Source: Fidelibacterota bacterium (GTDB taxonomy: Bacteria; Fidelibacterota; Fidelibacteria; Fidelibacterales; Fidelibacteraceae). Taken from it: a stretch of 64,000 bases of DNA. The position numbers were made by a program, and so were the translations under genes. The stretch spans positions 1-64,000 of the forward strand of contig JASGMP010000001.1 in the NCBI GenBank assembly GCA_030156395.1, given 5' to 3'. Under the pieces are notes generated by a model. It was given only the letters and a program-made list of their open reading frames with translations, was not told the DNA's origin and did no database searches. Shown piece after piece: positions 27,404-35,858 of the stretch. How positions within the stretch are numbered: position 1 is the first letter of the stretch; each line of letters opens with the position of its first letter.

Positions 27404-28048
27404 TTAGAAAGGAAGAACCTTCGGCAGTGAATATTCCACACCCAGGCGGACATCCAGCCATTCCATGGTGCCATCGGCATCTTTGGAAGGACCGGTCAGA
27501 ATTTCATGACCGCCTAGTTTGACAATAACACCCAGGTTTTCAACCACATCATTCAGATCATATCCTGCCACCACGGCACCATTGATGCCAACACCGGCAT
27601 AGCTGTCTGTCCGGGTTAAAAAGTAACCACCAACACCCAGTTCAACAGCCAGTTTCATGTTGGCAGGCATAAATTTAGACATATCCAAACCGCCATAAGG
27701 GGCTACTATGATACCACTCATGTCATCGCCCACATCTGCAGCAGCCGTAAAATAACCCAGGTTCAGACCGGCATAGACACAGAGATCCTGAATATTCGCC
27801 AGTTTAGGAACCTGAGCATTCAAAGAAACCGGGATTCCCGTTCCAAAAACATCTTTGATATTTTGGCCAACCGGAATCATCACTCCACCATTCAGGCCAA
27901 GAACCAGGTCATGACCCATTTTGACCTCGGCCTCTTCTTCAACTGCTTCCACAACCTCTTCTACATCTTCAGCAACCACATCCTGTGCTGACAACAGTGT
28001 AAAAGATGCCAGAAGCACACCAAGAAAAACTACAAGCATTCGTTTCAT
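27404..28048 (-). CDS. Outer-membrane beta-barrel protein with acidic linker
   Basis: A 214-residue protein with a signal peptide (MKRMLVVFLGVLLASFTLLSA), a Glu/Val-rich acidic stretch (about residues 23-43) and then amphipathic beta strands ending in an aromatic residue (LPKVLPF), typical of small eight-stranded porin-like barrels. No family was recognised with certainty. A strong GGAGG ribosome site and a good promoter precede it. It is probably an abundant outer-membrane protein whose ligand is unknown. Confidence 0.75.
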   Translation of the reverse strand: MKRMLVVFLGVLLASFTLLSAQDVVAEDVEEVVEAVEEEAEVKMGHDLVLGLNGGVMIPVGQNIKDVFGTGIPVSLNAQVPKLANIQDLCVYAGLNLGYFTAAADVGDDMSGIIVAPYGGLDMSKFMPANMKLAVELGVGGYFLTRTDSYAGVGINGAVVAGYDLNDVVENLGVIVKLGGHEILTGPSKDADGTMEWLDVRLGVEYSLPKVLPF

Positions 28049-28100
28049 TTTATATTCACCTCCACCTTTGATTTACTGTTTTTCATGATTTTTTTGGCTT

Positions 28101-28115
28101 TGTTTCTTTGAAACA
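28101..28115. promoter_or_regulatory. Palindrome overlapping the barrel-gene -10 box
   Basis: A perfect TGTTTC-TTT-GAAACA inverted repeat overlaps the predicted -10 box of the barrel gene. Its position suits a repressor operator, but no regulator is identified. Confidence 0.35.
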
Positions 28116-28140
28116 TATTGAATATTAAGAGTTCAGTCAA
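28112..28140 (-). promoter_or_regulatory. Predicted promoter of the barrel gene
   Basis: On the minus strand TTGACT (28140-28135) and TATGTT (28117-28112) are separated by 17 bases, about 65 bases upstream of the ATG. Confidence 0.65.
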
Positions 28141-28196
28141 CAGAAAATTTATATTTATGCTTCTTTCCCTCATGTTTTTTTGTGATTTAGAGCAAA

Positions 28197-29564
28197 TCAG
28201 AGGGTCATCTCGCACATGAATGTCCTGGCAGACATCATCTCACAGGAAAAAACAGCCTGTGTGATTTTACTTATTTGGGTTTCATCGGCACTTGGTTTTG
28301 CCAGCGCTGAAAATTTGTTCTTTAGGTCCTCTACTGTCATGGGTTCCCGGGGATCCCCTTTGGGATATTCTAGGTATTGTTCAAAAACACGTCCATCTTT
28401 CAAAATCATTTTCACTTTAGAGGGTTGTTTCGCCGGGAACATCTTTTCAAACTCAACCGAAGCTTCCCCTTTGATCTTGTCAATAACTTCCCACAATCGA
28501 GGATCTTTCAACTTTTCATCGGAAAAACTCTCTGTGGTGATTTGCTTATCAATTAAAGCCCTGGCAATACAGTAGGGCAGACTGTGATCCGCCGTTTCCC
28601 GGCTTTCAGGCCTGTATTTATGGGGATCGAATAAAATATCACAGGCCCGGGCGATGGTGGTGATTACCACTTCACTGATTTGATCATACGAAATGTCATT
28701 TTCGGTGACAATCTTGATCGCAGCAGACAGGTGGGTATGGGTAAGTCCTTCGGTAGGAAATGCTTTCATACTGCATTCCATGATCCGGTAAGATTTTCCC
28801 AAACCGTCAATTAGTACGTCATCATCCCAGTCGGGGCCATACACATCCTGAAATCCTTCCTTGCCTTCAAAGATTGCTTCAGTCCCTGTGTACCCTTTTT
28901 GAGCCATCAGAGCAGCAAAGACACCCGATTGTACAGCCATGGGGTCCACTGTATTTTTCATCATCGTCAGGTTACCCGCTGTTGGACATCCGATGGTATG
29001 GTTATGGCATCCGTTGATCCCAATGGCGTGAACCATTTGATCTTCAGAAAGCCCAAGAATTTTCCCTGCCACAAGGGGAGATACCAGCTGAGTCAGTGTG
29101 GCATGATGCCATTTCCGTTCACGGAGCCCCGGTTTTGCCCATTCACACAAGCGTTGTTCAAATTCATAGGCTAGTACAATGGCTACAATCACATCCTTCA
29201 TGGAAGCATCCACCTTTTCTGCCAGTCCCAAGGCTGCTGGGATTAAATCTGACGGGTGGGATGGATCCTCCTTCCAGTAAATATCATTAAAATCCAGTGC
29301 CCTTATCATAAGTGCGTTGAGAAGGGTGCTATTGACTGCCGGAAGCTTATCTCCAAAGCCCAACACGGTCGATTCCGGTTCTCCTTTCATTTCAAGAAAA
29401 AGATCCCGAATAATGTTCACGTCACGTGTTTTCATGCTTCCCAGAGCACATCCCACAGAATCATAGATAACCCGTTTGGCCTGCGAGACAACTTCTTCCG
29501 GGAGGTCTTCATACGTCAGGTTTACGGCAAATCGTGCAATCTTGCGACTGATCACATCAGTCAT
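28197..29564 (-). CDS. MmgE/PrpD family protein
   Basis: A 455-residue cytoplasmic protein of the 2-methylcitrate dehydratase (PrpD) / immune-responsive gene 1 family. Recognisable are the N-terminal helix FAVNLTYEDLPEEVVSQAKRV, ALMIRALDFNDIYW, HPSDLIPAALGLAE, GCHNHTIGCPTAGNL and KAFPTEGLTHTHLSAA. Members act on 2-methylcitrate, cis-aconitate or related acids, but no prpB/prpC genes are present, so the substrate is open. It is immediately upstream of the barrel gene and downstream of the M16 genes on the same strand, with a 28-bp gap to the latter. Confidence 0.9.
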   Translation of the reverse strand: MTDVISRKIARFAVNLTYEDLPEEVVSQAKRVIYDSVGCALGSMKTRDVNIIRDLFLEMKGEPESTVLGFGDKLPAVNSTLLNALMIRALDFNDIYWKEDPSHPSDLIPAALGLAEKVDASMKDVIVAIVLAYEFEQRLCEWAKPGLRERKWHHATLTQLVSPLVAGKILGLSEDQMVHAIGINGCHNHTIGCPTAGNLTMMKNTVDPMAVQSGVFAALMAQKGYTGTEAIFEGKEGFQDVYGPDWDDDVLIDGLGKSYRIMECSMKAFPTEGLTHTHLSAAIKIVTENDISYDQISEVVITTIARACDILFDPHKYRPESRETADHSLPYCIARALIDKQITTESFSDEKLKDPRLWEVIDKIKGEASVEFEKMFPAKQPSKVKMILKDGRVFEQYLEYPKGDPREPMTVEDLKNKFSALAKPSADETQISKITQAVFSCEMMSARTFMCEMTL

Positions 29565-29592
29565 AGAAAATACCCCCTTTTTTTAATCTAAT

Positions 29593-31080
29593 TTAACGTT
29601 TCTGTAAAAAATCCAGCGTCCCATACCGTTCTATAATGCCAGGCGGCAGGGGAAATGCTTCTATTCCCTGATCCCGTTTGAGAACATCTGCACCAGGCTG
29701 TGTTGTATACAACGGGGATACAGGCAGATTTTCTGTCAGAATTGTCTCAAGTGAATCTGTATCACCGCCAACAACTACCACAACCATCCGGTACAGATCG
29801 ATAGCATCTTTAATTATGTCCTGTCCTGTTTGATAATCCGTAGAATCCAACCATTGCTGGGCTGAAGCCGGAAAATTTTCAAGCCCATAATAGGCATAAT
29901 CCTGGGAAAAACCCAGATAATCTGCCTGATTTTGGGCATATAGATTGATGTACGAGATGAGGAAATCCTTCGTATGAGCATAGTCAAGGCTATCCAGACC
30001 ATATTTCTGAAAATTCTCTAGATCATGAAAAACCAGCCGGAGTGCAAAAGGAACATTCTGATTTTTTAGGGGACGAATCCAGATACTGAAATACTGGTAC
30101 AGGCGGGGATGTCCCGGCTGGGGAAACACAGAGTGGTGATTTTGCACAAAGTGCTCACTGTAGGCATAATCCCCATAGTTAAATCCCCGTTTCACACGGA
30201 GTTCTTTCATCAGGTGACCGTAAAAGGTCCTGTGCTCTCCAAGATAAGAACTAAATATCCAGGAAGGATAGAACTTTTTGTCGGATCGGTTAAAAGGCAG
30301 GTGCCATCCAAGGGAAACAGCCGATACATCCGAACCATTGTCAATTAGAACATAGTGAATCGTATCTGGAAAAACGGGCGGGGGTAATTCAGGGACCGGT
30401 GGGTGGACTCTGGGGTGAAAATCCGAAAGGATTTCAATCAGTTTGTCCTGTTGGTCCGGACTGACAGGGCCTGAAACAGCAACGTGCATATTGTGAACTG
30501 AAAACGACTGTTCCCACCACACTTTTAAATCCTCTCCAGATAGTTTCATCAAAGTATAAGGATACCCCACTGATAAACCGGCATATGGATGCCCACTGAA
30601 GAGTTTGTCGACCAACACATCCCTGGATAAATCCTCGCTGCGGTACAATATTTTATGCTCCAGTCTCTCTGTTTCCTGACGGATGAGAAGCTGTACTTCA
30701 TGTTCCGCAAAAGCCGGATTATAAAACCTTTGTTTAAACAGTGAAAGCCATGTATCCATGTGGTCCTTGTGTAAACGGAAAAGAAAGGTTGATACATCGG
30801 TATCCACGATGATTCGTTCAGAAATAGCCCGATCATTTAATTCTTTCAGAATTTCACTTCTGGATGATTGTTTTGTTGAATGTTCCAGCACCGACATCAT
30901 GGTCAGGCGTGAAATGCCCTTTTTATCTTCCGGTTCGATGGCCGAACCTGTATCAAAACGAAGGCTGACAGATACAATCGGACTGCTTTCATGGGGGATA
31001 TATGCATACCATGCCGGAATTTCCCGGTCACAGCCGGCAATCAGGATAAGGAATAATCCGGAGAGCAGGATTTTCTTCAT
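29593..31080 (-). CDS. M16 peptidase-like lipoprotein without the zinc motif
   Basis: A 495-residue protein. Start ATG at 31080 overlaps the upstream M16 stop. A lipoprotein signal (LLSGLFLILIAGC, lipobox Cys near residue 17) predicts membrane anchoring. Two M16-like lobes follow, but the HxxEH zinc site is absent: the matching helix reads ISRLTMMSVLEH. In two-subunit M16B systems one subunit carries HxxEH and the other an R/Y pair that helps bind substrate; this is probably that non-catalytic subunit, paired with the gene just upstream. Confidence 0.85.
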   Translation of the reverse strand: MKKILLSGLFLILIAGCDREIPAWYAYIPHESSPIVSVSLRFDTGSAIEPEDKKGISRLTMMSVLEHSTKQSSRSEILKELNDRAISERIIVDTDVSTFLFRLHKDHMDTWLSLFKQRFYNPAFAEHEVQLLIRQETERLEHKILYRSEDLSRDVLVDKLFSGHPYAGLSVGYPYTLMKLSGEDLKVWWEQSFSVHNMHVAVSGPVSPDQQDKLIEILSDFHPRVHPPVPELPPPVFPDTIHYVLIDNGSDVSAVSLGWHLPFNRSDKKFYPSWIFSSYLGEHRTFYGHLMKELRVKRGFNYGDYAYSEHFVQNHHSVFPQPGHPRLYQYFSIWIRPLKNQNVPFALRLVFHDLENFQKYGLDSLDYAHTKDFLISYINLYAQNQADYLGFSQDYAYYGLENFPASAQQWLDSTDYQTGQDIIKDAIDLYRMVVVVVGGDTDSLETILTENLPVSPLYTTQPGADVLKRDQGIEAFPLPPGIIERYGTLDFLQKR

Positions 31081-32408
31081 CGTGCAAACATCCATAGTTC
31101 GGATTGATTCCTACGTGTCAGATACTTTTCTTTGCACAGGCGGACATCCAGAATTTCAAGCCGTTCCAGTGTCAGAAAATAGTGGTTTATTTCCTGAGGG
31201 TCTCCCTTAATATGGGCGTAATCTGCAAGCACCCCCAGGATGGATGAAGGCGAACTTAATTGCATGTGGGTCTTGTAAAACTGGCGTTTTTTAAGGCTTT
31301 CAAGTTCTCCGGCCTTTAGGGTATATCGACTGTCCTGTAAAATACCGAGGACGTAATCACCTATGGCTGCCCCCACTCCCTCTTCGGTCAGAACAAGATC
31401 CAGAGAAATCCAATAGGGGTCAATGGTTAAAGGTACATTGTAAGTTCCTGAGGAAATCCACTTTTTCTCATCGCGAAGTTTCATCATCAGGGGGGAATTG
31501 TCGGAAAAATAGTGTTCCGCCAGGATCCGGGCAGCGATGTGTCCCAGGCAGTCCTGCGCATATCCGGGAATTTTCCAGGCGATTTTCACTCTCGGTGCAG
31601 GTATGGTTGCATCATAAAGTGTATCCCGGCAACTGACAGGTTTCAGAGAGGGTCTGATCGTCGGAAGAGGTGCCGGTTTATATGTCCATCCGGAAAAAAG
31701 ATCCCCGGCTTTTGACAGTACCTCTCCTGGTTTGTCAATTTTTCCTGCTATGAACATAATAGTTTTATCCGGTCGGTATTCCTTTATGTAGAATTCCCGG
31801 ATATACTTATAGCCTTCAGGCATATTCATCACGTCTTCACGGTATCCAATCACCGAGTGCTCGTAAGTGTGTCCCTGAAACATACACCCCCGCAGGGCGT
31901 TGTCCATACGGTTGGAAGGATATTTTTCAGAAATGCCGAATTCACCGATGACAGCCCCCGTTTCGGCTTTAAAATCTTCCTTCTTCAGGGAGAGTCGCAT
32001 CAGGCGATCTGCTTCAAGAGCTAGGACTTCTTCCAAGCCTGCCGGATCACAACTGACAGTATAACACGTATAATCCATGGATGTAAACGCGTTGCTGTCT
32101 CCGCCGTAACGGTATAAAAGATTCACCCTGTCTTCGGTGGAATAATTCTCCGATCCTCTGAACATCATATGTTCCAGCAGGTGAGCATACCCGGTGTATC
32201 CTTCATCTGTTTCATTCCTTGAACCGGTCCGGACCAGGGTGGCAAAACTTACGGTTCGGGCATCCCGGATAGGAACCACCACAATACGCATGTGATTCGG
32301 CAACTCTTTTTCATACATAAGATAGGGAAAAAAGCTAGCATTTAGAGGAAGGACCGCAATATAGAATCCAAAAAGAATTGCAATACTTAGTTTATGACGT
32401 TTCTTCAT
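31077..32408 (-). CDS. M16 family zinc peptidase, catalytic subunit
   Basis: A 443-residue secreted peptidase with an N-terminal hydrophobic signal (about residues 7-25), the zinc motif HLLEH at residues 76-80 (TGYAHLLEHMMFRGS) and the third ligand Glu near residue 156 in AVIGEFG. It should form a heterodimer with the following HxxEH-less lipoprotein and degrade peptides in the periplasm. Start ATG 32408 is chosen because the region upstream in frame overlaps sdhB; the ribosome site is weak. It lies 62 bases downstream of sdhB and may be cotranscribed with the sdh operon. Confidence 0.9.
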   Translation of the reverse strand: MKKRHKLSIAILFGFYIAVLPLNASFFPYLMYEKELPNHMRIVVVPIRDARTVSFATLVRTGSRNETDEGYTGYAHLLEHMMFRGSENYSTEDRVNLLYRYGGDSNAFTSMDYTCYTVSCDPAGLEEVLALEADRLMRLSLKKEDFKAETGAVIGEFGISEKYPSNRMDNALRGCMFQGHTYEHSVIGYREDVMNMPEGYKYIREFYIKEYRPDKTIMFIAGKIDKPGEVLSKAGDLFSGWTYKPAPLPTIRPSLKPVSCRDTLYDATIPAPRVKIAWKIPGYAQDCLGHIAARILAEHYFSDNSPLMMKLRDEKKWISSGTYNVPLTIDPYWISLDLVLTEEGVGAAIGDYVLGILQDSRYTLKAGELESLKKRQFYKTHMQLSSPSSILGVLADYAHIKGDPQEINHYFLTLERLEILDVRLCKEKYLTRRNQSELWMFAR

Positions 32409-32469
32409 CAATAGAAAAATACAAGCTGTTGAAATAAAAAGAAAGGTTTTCTGATCGAAAAAGGAAGAA

Positions 32470-33201
32470 TTAGATCCCTTTTTTGGAAAACTTTGGGTTA
32501 AGTTGTCGGGCAATAATCTGCCTCTTGAGATTGGCAATATTCGCTGTGGGATCCACATTTTTCGGACACACCGTCTGGCAGTTAAAAAGGGTATGACATC
32601 GAAAAACACCATGTTCATCACACACCAGGGCCAGGCGTTGTTCATCAGCCTTATCCCGTGAATCCATCAGAAAACGGTTTGCCTTCGCCAGCGCAGCCGG
32701 TCCAAGATATTCATCATCAAAGCCGTTGACGGCGCAGGAAGCATAACAGGCACCACAGAGAATACAATCAACAATATGGTCAAGATACGCGCGTTCGTCC
32801 TGCGTCTGAATCCGTTCTGCCCCCTCATCGGGATTACCGGGGATCAGATAAGGTTTAATGGCCTTGAGCTTTTCAAAAAAGGGTGTCATATCTACAACCA
32901 GGTCCCGAATAATATCCATATGCGCCATGGGACGAATGGTGATGGAACCCCTCAAATGATTCACCTGTGTTTCACAGGCGAGGCGGTACTTTCCATTGAT
33001 ATGCATGGCACAGGATCCACAAATTCCTTCCCGGCAGGATGAACGATAAGCCAGGGATCCATCCAAATTTTCCTGAATATAGTTCAGGGCTTGCAAAACA
33101 GTCATACCCGGACGGCAGGGAACTTTGAAAGTATCAAAACGGTGTCTTTTATCTGTTTCGGGATTAAAACGGAATATGTTAAATGTCTTTGTATCAGCCA
33201 T
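32470..33201 (-). CDS. sdhB: Succinate dehydrogenase/fumarate reductase iron-sulfur subunit
   Basis: The 243-residue electron-transfer subunit carries the [2Fe-2S] ligands in SSCREGICGSC and a later Cys (YRLACE), the [4Fe-4S] motif CILCGACYASC, and the [3Fe-4S] motif in CHTLFNCQTVCPK. It passes electrons between SdhA and the membrane anchor. GGAG directly precedes ATG 33207 but is ideally six bases from ATG 33201, which is chosen. It follows sdhA with a 20-bp gap. Confidence 0.97.
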   Translation of the reverse strand: MADTKTFNIFRFNPETDKRHRFDTFKVPCRPGMTVLQALNYIQENLDGSLAYRSSCREGICGSCAMHINGKYRLACETQVNHLRGSITIRPMAHMDIIRDLVVDMTPFFEKLKAIKPYLIPGNPDEGAERIQTQDERAYLDHIVDCILCGACYASCAVNGFDDEYLGPAALAKANRFLMDSRDKADEQRLALVCDEHGVFRCHTLFNCQTVCPKNVDPTANIANLKRQIIARQLNPKFSKKGI

Positions 33202-33221
33202 ACTCATCTCCGGAAGATCTT

Positions 33222-34949
33222 TTAATAATGACGTTTTTTTGCTTTATGCAGGGACAGGTCCACGGAAGAATAGCTGAGGTGGATCGTCCCATCTTTCCAC
33301 CTGGCAACGGTATGTTTCATCCAGTTTTTATCATCCCGCATGGGATAGTCTGTTCGGAACTGTGCGCCACGGCTTTCCTGACGGTTGATAGCACCACGAA
33401 GAATCACTTCCGCCAGATCCAGGCTTCCCTTAAGCTGTATAGCCCATAACAAATCAAAGTTCGCAATCCGTCCATTACTATTCAACCCGATATGCTCATA
33501 TCTTTCCTTGAGCTCATTTACCTTTTCCAACGAGTCATTCATTGTTCGGGCTTCCCGGAAAATACCGGCCCCTGTATCCATAGCATTCCCCAGTTCGTGC
33601 TTAATGGCGGAATGGTTTTCTTTCCCTTTGGATTTCAGCAGACGGGTGATTTTATCTTCTTCCTCTTTGAGGATTTGGTTCAAAAAACTCACGGGGACAT
33701 CTGTTCCCCCCCCATCTTTAAAATAGGCGGAAGCATACTCGCCGGCAATTTTTCCAAAAACAACTGTTTCAAGGAGTGAATTCCCTCCCAGTCGGTTGGA
33801 TCCATGGACACTTACACAAGCACATTCACCGGCAGCAAAAAATCCCTTTATTTTTGATTCCGTATTCAGATTTACATCCAGCCCTCCCATAGTATAATGC
33901 TGACCTGGTGCAACAGGAATGGGCTGGTAGATGGGATCCACACCGGCAAAATGGATGGCATGCATCCGAATTCCGGGAAGCCTTTCGAGAATTTTCTTTT
34001 TTCCCAGGTGACGGAGATCCAGGTGGATATATTTTCCTTCCACACCCCGGCCGGCTAAAATTTCCCGTTGCATGTTCCGGGCGACAATATCCCGAGGAGC
34101 CATCTCCATAGCCTTTGCCGAATCTTCATAATTTGCCAGAAACCGCTCTTGTCTGTTATTCAGGAGGAAACCGCCCTCGCCCCGTGCACCTTCTGTAATA
34201 AGCACATTATTCGTGTAGAGTTCGGTAGGATGGAACTGAATAAATTCCATATCTTTCAGGGGAACTCCTTCATAAAAGGGGACGCACATTCCCCAGCCGG
34301 TATTGATGTACGCGTTGCTGGTCCGGCCGAAAACCCTGCCTGAACCGCCTGTCGCCCAAATCACCGCCTGGCCGGTAAAAATTTCAAGTTCACCTGTATT
34401 GATATTCAAGGCAATCACACCCTTTGCGGTGTCCTTATGCACGATCAAACGGGTTACAAACCATTCATCAAAAATCTGCATATCAGCCCGTTCACTCGCG
34501 GCTTCAAATTTCAAGGCCTGTTCATAAAGGGTATGAAGCAACACATGGCCGGTTTTATCCGTTGCGTAACAGGTACGGGGAAAACCAGCACCTCCAAAAG
34601 GTCTTTGGGCGATACGCCCGTCTTCCGTCCGGCTGAAAGGGGCTCCCCAGTGTTCCAACTCGTATATGCGATCAATACCTTCTGTGGTCATTTTCAACAC
34701 AGCTTTCTGATCGGCAAGATAATCACTGCCTTTAATCGTGTCGAAAGCATGGAGTTCGGGACTGTCAAACTGACCACGGGGATGGTTCCTCAGGGCAGCG
34801 TTGATTCCTCCCTGGGCAGCCACGCTATGGGAGCGGACGGGGTGAACTTTCGTGACGACGGCGACTTTCACATTGTGACGATTCAATTCCAATGCTGCCC
34901 GCAATCCCGCTAATCCGGCTCCAACCACAATCACATCCGATGTAACCAT
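33222..34949 (-). CDS. sdhA: Succinate dehydrogenase/fumarate reductase flavoprotein subunit
   Basis: The 575-residue catalytic subunit binds FAD covalently. It has the dinucleotide loop GAGLAGLRAAL, the flavinylated His41 in SHSVAAQGG, TGGSGRVF, GARGEGGFL, HTMGGLDVN and GSNRLGGNSLLE. It interconverts succinate and fumarate at the inner membrane face. Sequence alone does not decide between succinate oxidation and fumarate reduction. GGAGG upstream supports ATG 34949. It is third in a four-gene operon. Confidence 0.98.
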   Translation of the reverse strand: MVTSDVIVVGAGLAGLRAALELNRHNVKVAVVTKVHPVRSHSVAAQGGINAALRNHPRGQFDSPELHAFDTIKGSDYLADQKAVLKMTTEGIDRIYELEHWGAPFSRTEDGRIAQRPFGGAGFPRTCYATDKTGHVLLHTLYEQALKFEAASERADMQIFDEWFVTRLIVHKDTAKGVIALNINTGELEIFTGQAVIWATGGSGRVFGRTSNAYINTGWGMCVPFYEGVPLKDMEFIQFHPTELYTNNVLITEGARGEGGFLLNNRQERFLANYEDSAKAMEMAPRDIVARNMQREILAGRGVEGKYIHLDLRHLGKKKILERLPGIRMHAIHFAGVDPIYQPIPVAPGQHYTMGGLDVNLNTESKIKGFFAAGECACVSVHGSNRLGGNSLLETVVFGKIAGEYASAYFKDGGGTDVPVSFLNQILKEEEDKITRLLKSKGKENHSAIKHELGNAMDTGAGIFREARTMNDSLEKVNELKERYEHIGLNSNGRIANFDLLWAIQLKGSLDLAEVILRGAINRQESRGAQFRTDYPMRDDKNWMKHTVARWKDGTIHLSYSSVDLSLHKAKKRHY

Positions 34950-34954
34950 ATAAC

Positions 34955-35353
34955 TCAGCTTCCTCCAAACAGGATTTTCAATTCGGGAATAAAGTGTAAT
35001 AAGGAGGCCAATGCAATCATACCACTTAAAATAAAGACCCAGAGAATAAGCACTTTTTGTTTATGGGAGAAACGAAGAAAATCCGTCACCGTAATACGAA
35101 TTCCATTGAACATATGCCATAAAACTGCTAAAAGCAGAAAATATTCCAGTACATGTCCGACCGGTGTGTTGTATCCTTTCATCATCTGGTTAAAAGAATC
35201 ACCACCTCCCAGGGAGTGTCCCACACTGTAAATATGCAAAACAATGTACAAAACAAGAGCCAGTCCCGTAATCCGGTGAAAGACAAAGGCAAGCATCCCC
35301 CAGTTGAAATTCAGCATCCACTCTCTTAAAAAGCCTGGTCTCCGGTTGGACAT
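34955..35353 (-). CDS. sdhC: Succinate dehydrogenase cytochrome b membrane subunit
   Basis: A 132-residue integral membrane protein with three spans. FHRITGLALVLYIVLHI holds the family HRxTG signature and heme-ligand candidates, and LWHMFNGIRI carries another conserved His. It anchors SdhAB and binds quinone and heme b. Its ATG overlaps the upstream stop as TGATG, and sdhA follows five bases after its own stop. The sdhC/sdhD naming of the two anchors is provisional. Confidence 0.88.
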   Translation of the reverse strand: MSNRRPGFLREWMLNFNWGMLAFVFHRITGLALVLYIVLHIYSVGHSLGGGDSFNQMMKGYNTPVGHVLEYFLLLAVLWHMFNGIRITVTDFLRFSHKQKVLILWVFILSGMIALASLLHFIPELKILFGGS

Positions 35354-35718
35354 CAGACACCTCCCTGCCGCGTAAAGGGTAAGAGGGCCAAAATGCCATA
35401 TATTACAAGGATGGTACCTCCAAAAAAGAGTACCCAGGCAATGATTTTTTTTATGACAGGCCGGGGATTGTAATCGCTGATCACGTTGTACAAACCGTTA
35501 AAAGCATGGTAGATGACGGCTATCAACAGTATCACATCAAAAAAGACCCATCCGGGTGATAAGAGTCTGTTCTGTACTTTTTCAAATGTCACCGGTCTTT
35601 CAATGGCAAAATGCATTGCCCAGAAATGAACAAAGAGTCCCACTACCAGAATCATGGCGGTAATCCTCTGCATATACCAGTGAAAAGCCGGGCTGATGTT
35701 TCGAATGAGTTTCCCCAC
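35353..35718 (-). CDS. sdhD: Succinate dehydrogenase second membrane anchor
   Basis: A 121-residue protein with three membrane spans, first in the operon. WYMQRITAMILV and HFWAMHF resemble the anchor-subunit quinone/heme region, and IYHAFNGLYNV parallels the conserved HxxNG of its partner. The start is GTG at 35718 with GAGGGG about eight bases upstream. The gap before dsbD contains the promoter region, but no clear hexamer pair was found. Confidence 0.83.
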   Translation of the reverse strand: MGKLIRNISPAFHWYMQRITAMILVVGLFVHFWAMHFAIERPVTFEKVQNRLLSPGWVFFDVILLIAVIYHAFNGLYNVISDYNPRPVIKKIIAWVLFFGGTILVIYGILALLPFTRQGGV

Positions 35719-35858
35719 GATTTTTCCCCTCTTTGAGAACCGATTCCAACTTTTATTTGTTGATACTAAAGTACAAAGTTTCTGCTAAAGAATCATGGAA
35801 AAGGTCTGAAACATAAGAAATAGATATAAAGCGCGTTATTCAAGGAAAGAAAATACAC

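Noticed and set aside
32409-32645. Longer start for the catalytic M16 gene
   Set aside because: It would overlap sdhB by over 170 bases and add a sequence with no signal-peptide character; ATG 32408 begins a proper signal sequence.
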